Positions 63,134-64,000 of a stretch of 64,000 nucleotides of DNA are shown here, one piece after another. The stretch's first letter is position 1. Every line of letters starts with the position of its first letter. Both the position numbers and the translations under genes were made by a program. This DNA is from Nostoc sp. NMS8 (GTDB lineage Bacteria; Cyanobacteriota; Cyanobacteriia; Cyanobacteriales; Nostocaceae). The DNA is taken from assembly GCF_017115045.1 (NCBI RefSeq), contig NZ_JABXKK010000088.1, positions 52,587 to 116,586 on the forward strand, given 5' to 3'. The notes under the pieces are model-generated. The model was not told the origin of the DNA, made no database searches, and saw only the letters and a program-made list of their open reading frames with translations.

Positions 63134-63314
63134 TTGCAGTTGGTGAATGCTAAACTTAGCCTATGAACTGTCCGTTCGCTGATTTTGAAGGGCTGAAAGG
63201 AATTAATGCATTGAGGGTAACGCTTAAGACGATTTTTGTTTGAAGCAAAGGCATGATGGGAGTAAATTGGCGCGTAGTGTGAACAAAGAGATTGTGTTTG
63301 GATAAGGTGCATCC

Positions 63315-63474
63315 ATGAACGAGACAGAAGTAAAAATAAGTTCCGAGCGGATAGACGATATCCCATTGATAGTGGAGTGGCTTCTTCAGGTTGAGATAGC
63401 CAAATATATCGACCAAAAGCTGGAGAAACCACACGGAAACTATCAAGGAATGAGCTACGGGCAATTGAGCGTGC
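63315..63474 (+). pseudogene. Transposase N-terminal fragment (DUF4277, IS1634-type)
   Basis: From its ATG, ETEVKISSERIDDIPLIVEW then LLQVEIAKYIDQKLEKPHGN and YQGMSYGQLSV match the DUF4277 N-terminus of IS1634-type transposases. Similarity ends abruptly at about 63474 and the frame reaches a stop at 63500 after unrelated residues. Only about 55 of roughly 500 or more residues remain. Confidence 0.75.
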
Positions 63475-63540
63475 AAAATGACCCAGCAGAGCTGATTTAA
63501 TCAGAGACTTAGTGGAAATTATGAATAATCTTGAGTATTA

Positions 63541-63729
63541 AACTGCAATTGATGGTTCTTTGCGTGGTGGTGTTACAGTTTTTTTAACAATCTGGCATCG
63601 GTTTTTACGGTGACACTTTTTTCCTAGTTGCCAACCAAGGGACTTTCCACGAGGTTTGGGTGCAGAGGTGGGAGTACCAATCGCCGCGAAAACTCCACCC
63701 ATAGCTTGAGCAACTCTTCCAGGGATCAA
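63541..63729 (-). pseudogene. Transposase C-terminal fragment
   Basis: On the minus strand, RVAQAMGGVFAAIGTPTSAP then KPRGKSLGWQLGKKCHRKNR and CQIVKK resemble the basic C-terminus of cyanobacterial DDE transposases (pattern GTP...P-x-x-RGKS-x-GW...VVKK). The upstream part is missing because it abuts the DUF499-like remnant on the other strand. Confidence 0.55.
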
Positions 63730-63756
63730 ATTACCCTGAGACTATACACATTTTTT

Positions 63757-63969
63757 CCAAAAGTTAACACAGCAGTGCTGGTAGGAAATAAAATTTCTCC
63801 CGGTCAGCCTCAACATAAAAAAGATGGCACAGTTGTCCGCACACTCTGGGGCGAATTAGCTTGGCAACTGGGTGGTAGGGAAGCCTACGATATGATTCGA
63901 GAAGCAGATGAAACTTCAACGAACCCTGGCGATCCCCTACGGCTCGGATACCGTTGGCGAATTCCCTAA
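63757..63969 (+). pseudogene. DUF499-type ATPase fragment
   Basis: The frame PKVNTAVLVGNKISPGQPQHK then DGTVVRTLWGELAWQLGG, REAYDMIREADE and TSTNPG matches a stretch of large DUF499 proteins (RT-x-WGE-x-A-W-Q-L-GG). These accompany DNA methyltransferases in defence islands. The frame before 63757 is unrelated, and the frame after about 63945 (DPLRLGYRWRIP) departs and stops. Only about 65 residues of a roughly 1000-residue protein are present. Confidence 0.65.
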
Positions 63970-64000
63970 ACAGCTAAACTGAACCGATTAGTTCAGCGAT

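Noticed and set aside
63049..63476. Two minus-strand frames of 106-127 residues
   Set aside because: They lie antisense to the transposase fragments, which have clear family patterns on the plus strand.

Overview
The window looks like chromosomal DNA of a filamentous, heterocyst-type cyanobacterium close to Nostoc/Anabaena. The evidence is the very frequent GCGATCGC-type (HIP1) octamers, heptameric short tandem repeats between genes, small palindromic dispersed repeats, and a typical cyanobacterial gene set: a high-light-inducible protein, a group 1 sigma factor, a Ftn2/ZipN-type division protein, a Calvin-type class II aldolase and a phosphoribulokinase-like enzyme.

Positions 1-35 kb are mostly housekeeping. 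In order they hold a partial TetR regulator with a perfect palindrome at its start, a TPR protein, a CheY-like receiver, a GyrA/ParC-family subunit, a small HLIP gene with an HLR1-like element, sigA, a long non-coding stretch with a structured-RNA candidate (possibly 6S RNA), gyrB, miaA, a Uma2-type nuclease, a WG-repeat protein, glcD, a flavin monooxygenase, a three-subunit PaoABC-like molybdenum hydroxylase operon, an O-methyltransferase, a CoA-binding protein gene broken by a repeat insertion and a stop codon, a PRK-like gene, radC, fbaA, tRNA-Lys, an aldose epimerase, pdhA, ftn2 and dhaK-dhaL.

Positions 35.3-44.1 kb are an accessory island carrying a pPIWI_RE conflict/defence system. On the minus strand a restriction-endonuclease-like protein, a DinG/XPD-type iron-sulfur helicase and a 980-residue pPIWI_RE protein are packed 4-5 bp apart. 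Divergently transcribed is an XRE repressor plus ImmA/IrrE metallopeptidase pair, with two GTTTC-N6-GAAAC operators in the shared promoter region. The helicase frame is interrupted by one in-frame TGA between the two halves of its motor core. One flank is a metallo-hydrolase gene missing its N-terminal half. The other is a transposase remnant.

Positions 44.5-62.1 kb are one minus-strand exopolysaccharide/glycan locus. It encodes a PglF/CapD-type dehydratase, flippase, beta-helix protein, polymerase, two GT4 glycosyltransferases, a methyltransferase, a PglC-type initiating transferase, a PLP deaminase-like enzyme, an ATP-grasp enzyme, a pseudogene copy of the aminotransferase, a FemAB-like acyltransferase, an intact aminotransferase and a Wzc-like chain-length/BY-kinase protein. 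Dehydratase, aminotransferase and PglC-like transferase together suggest a 4-amino-6-deoxy sugar as the initiating residue.

Positions 62.9-64 kb are a gene graveyard with fragments of at least two transposase types and of a DUF499-type ATPase. No CRISPR array was seen.
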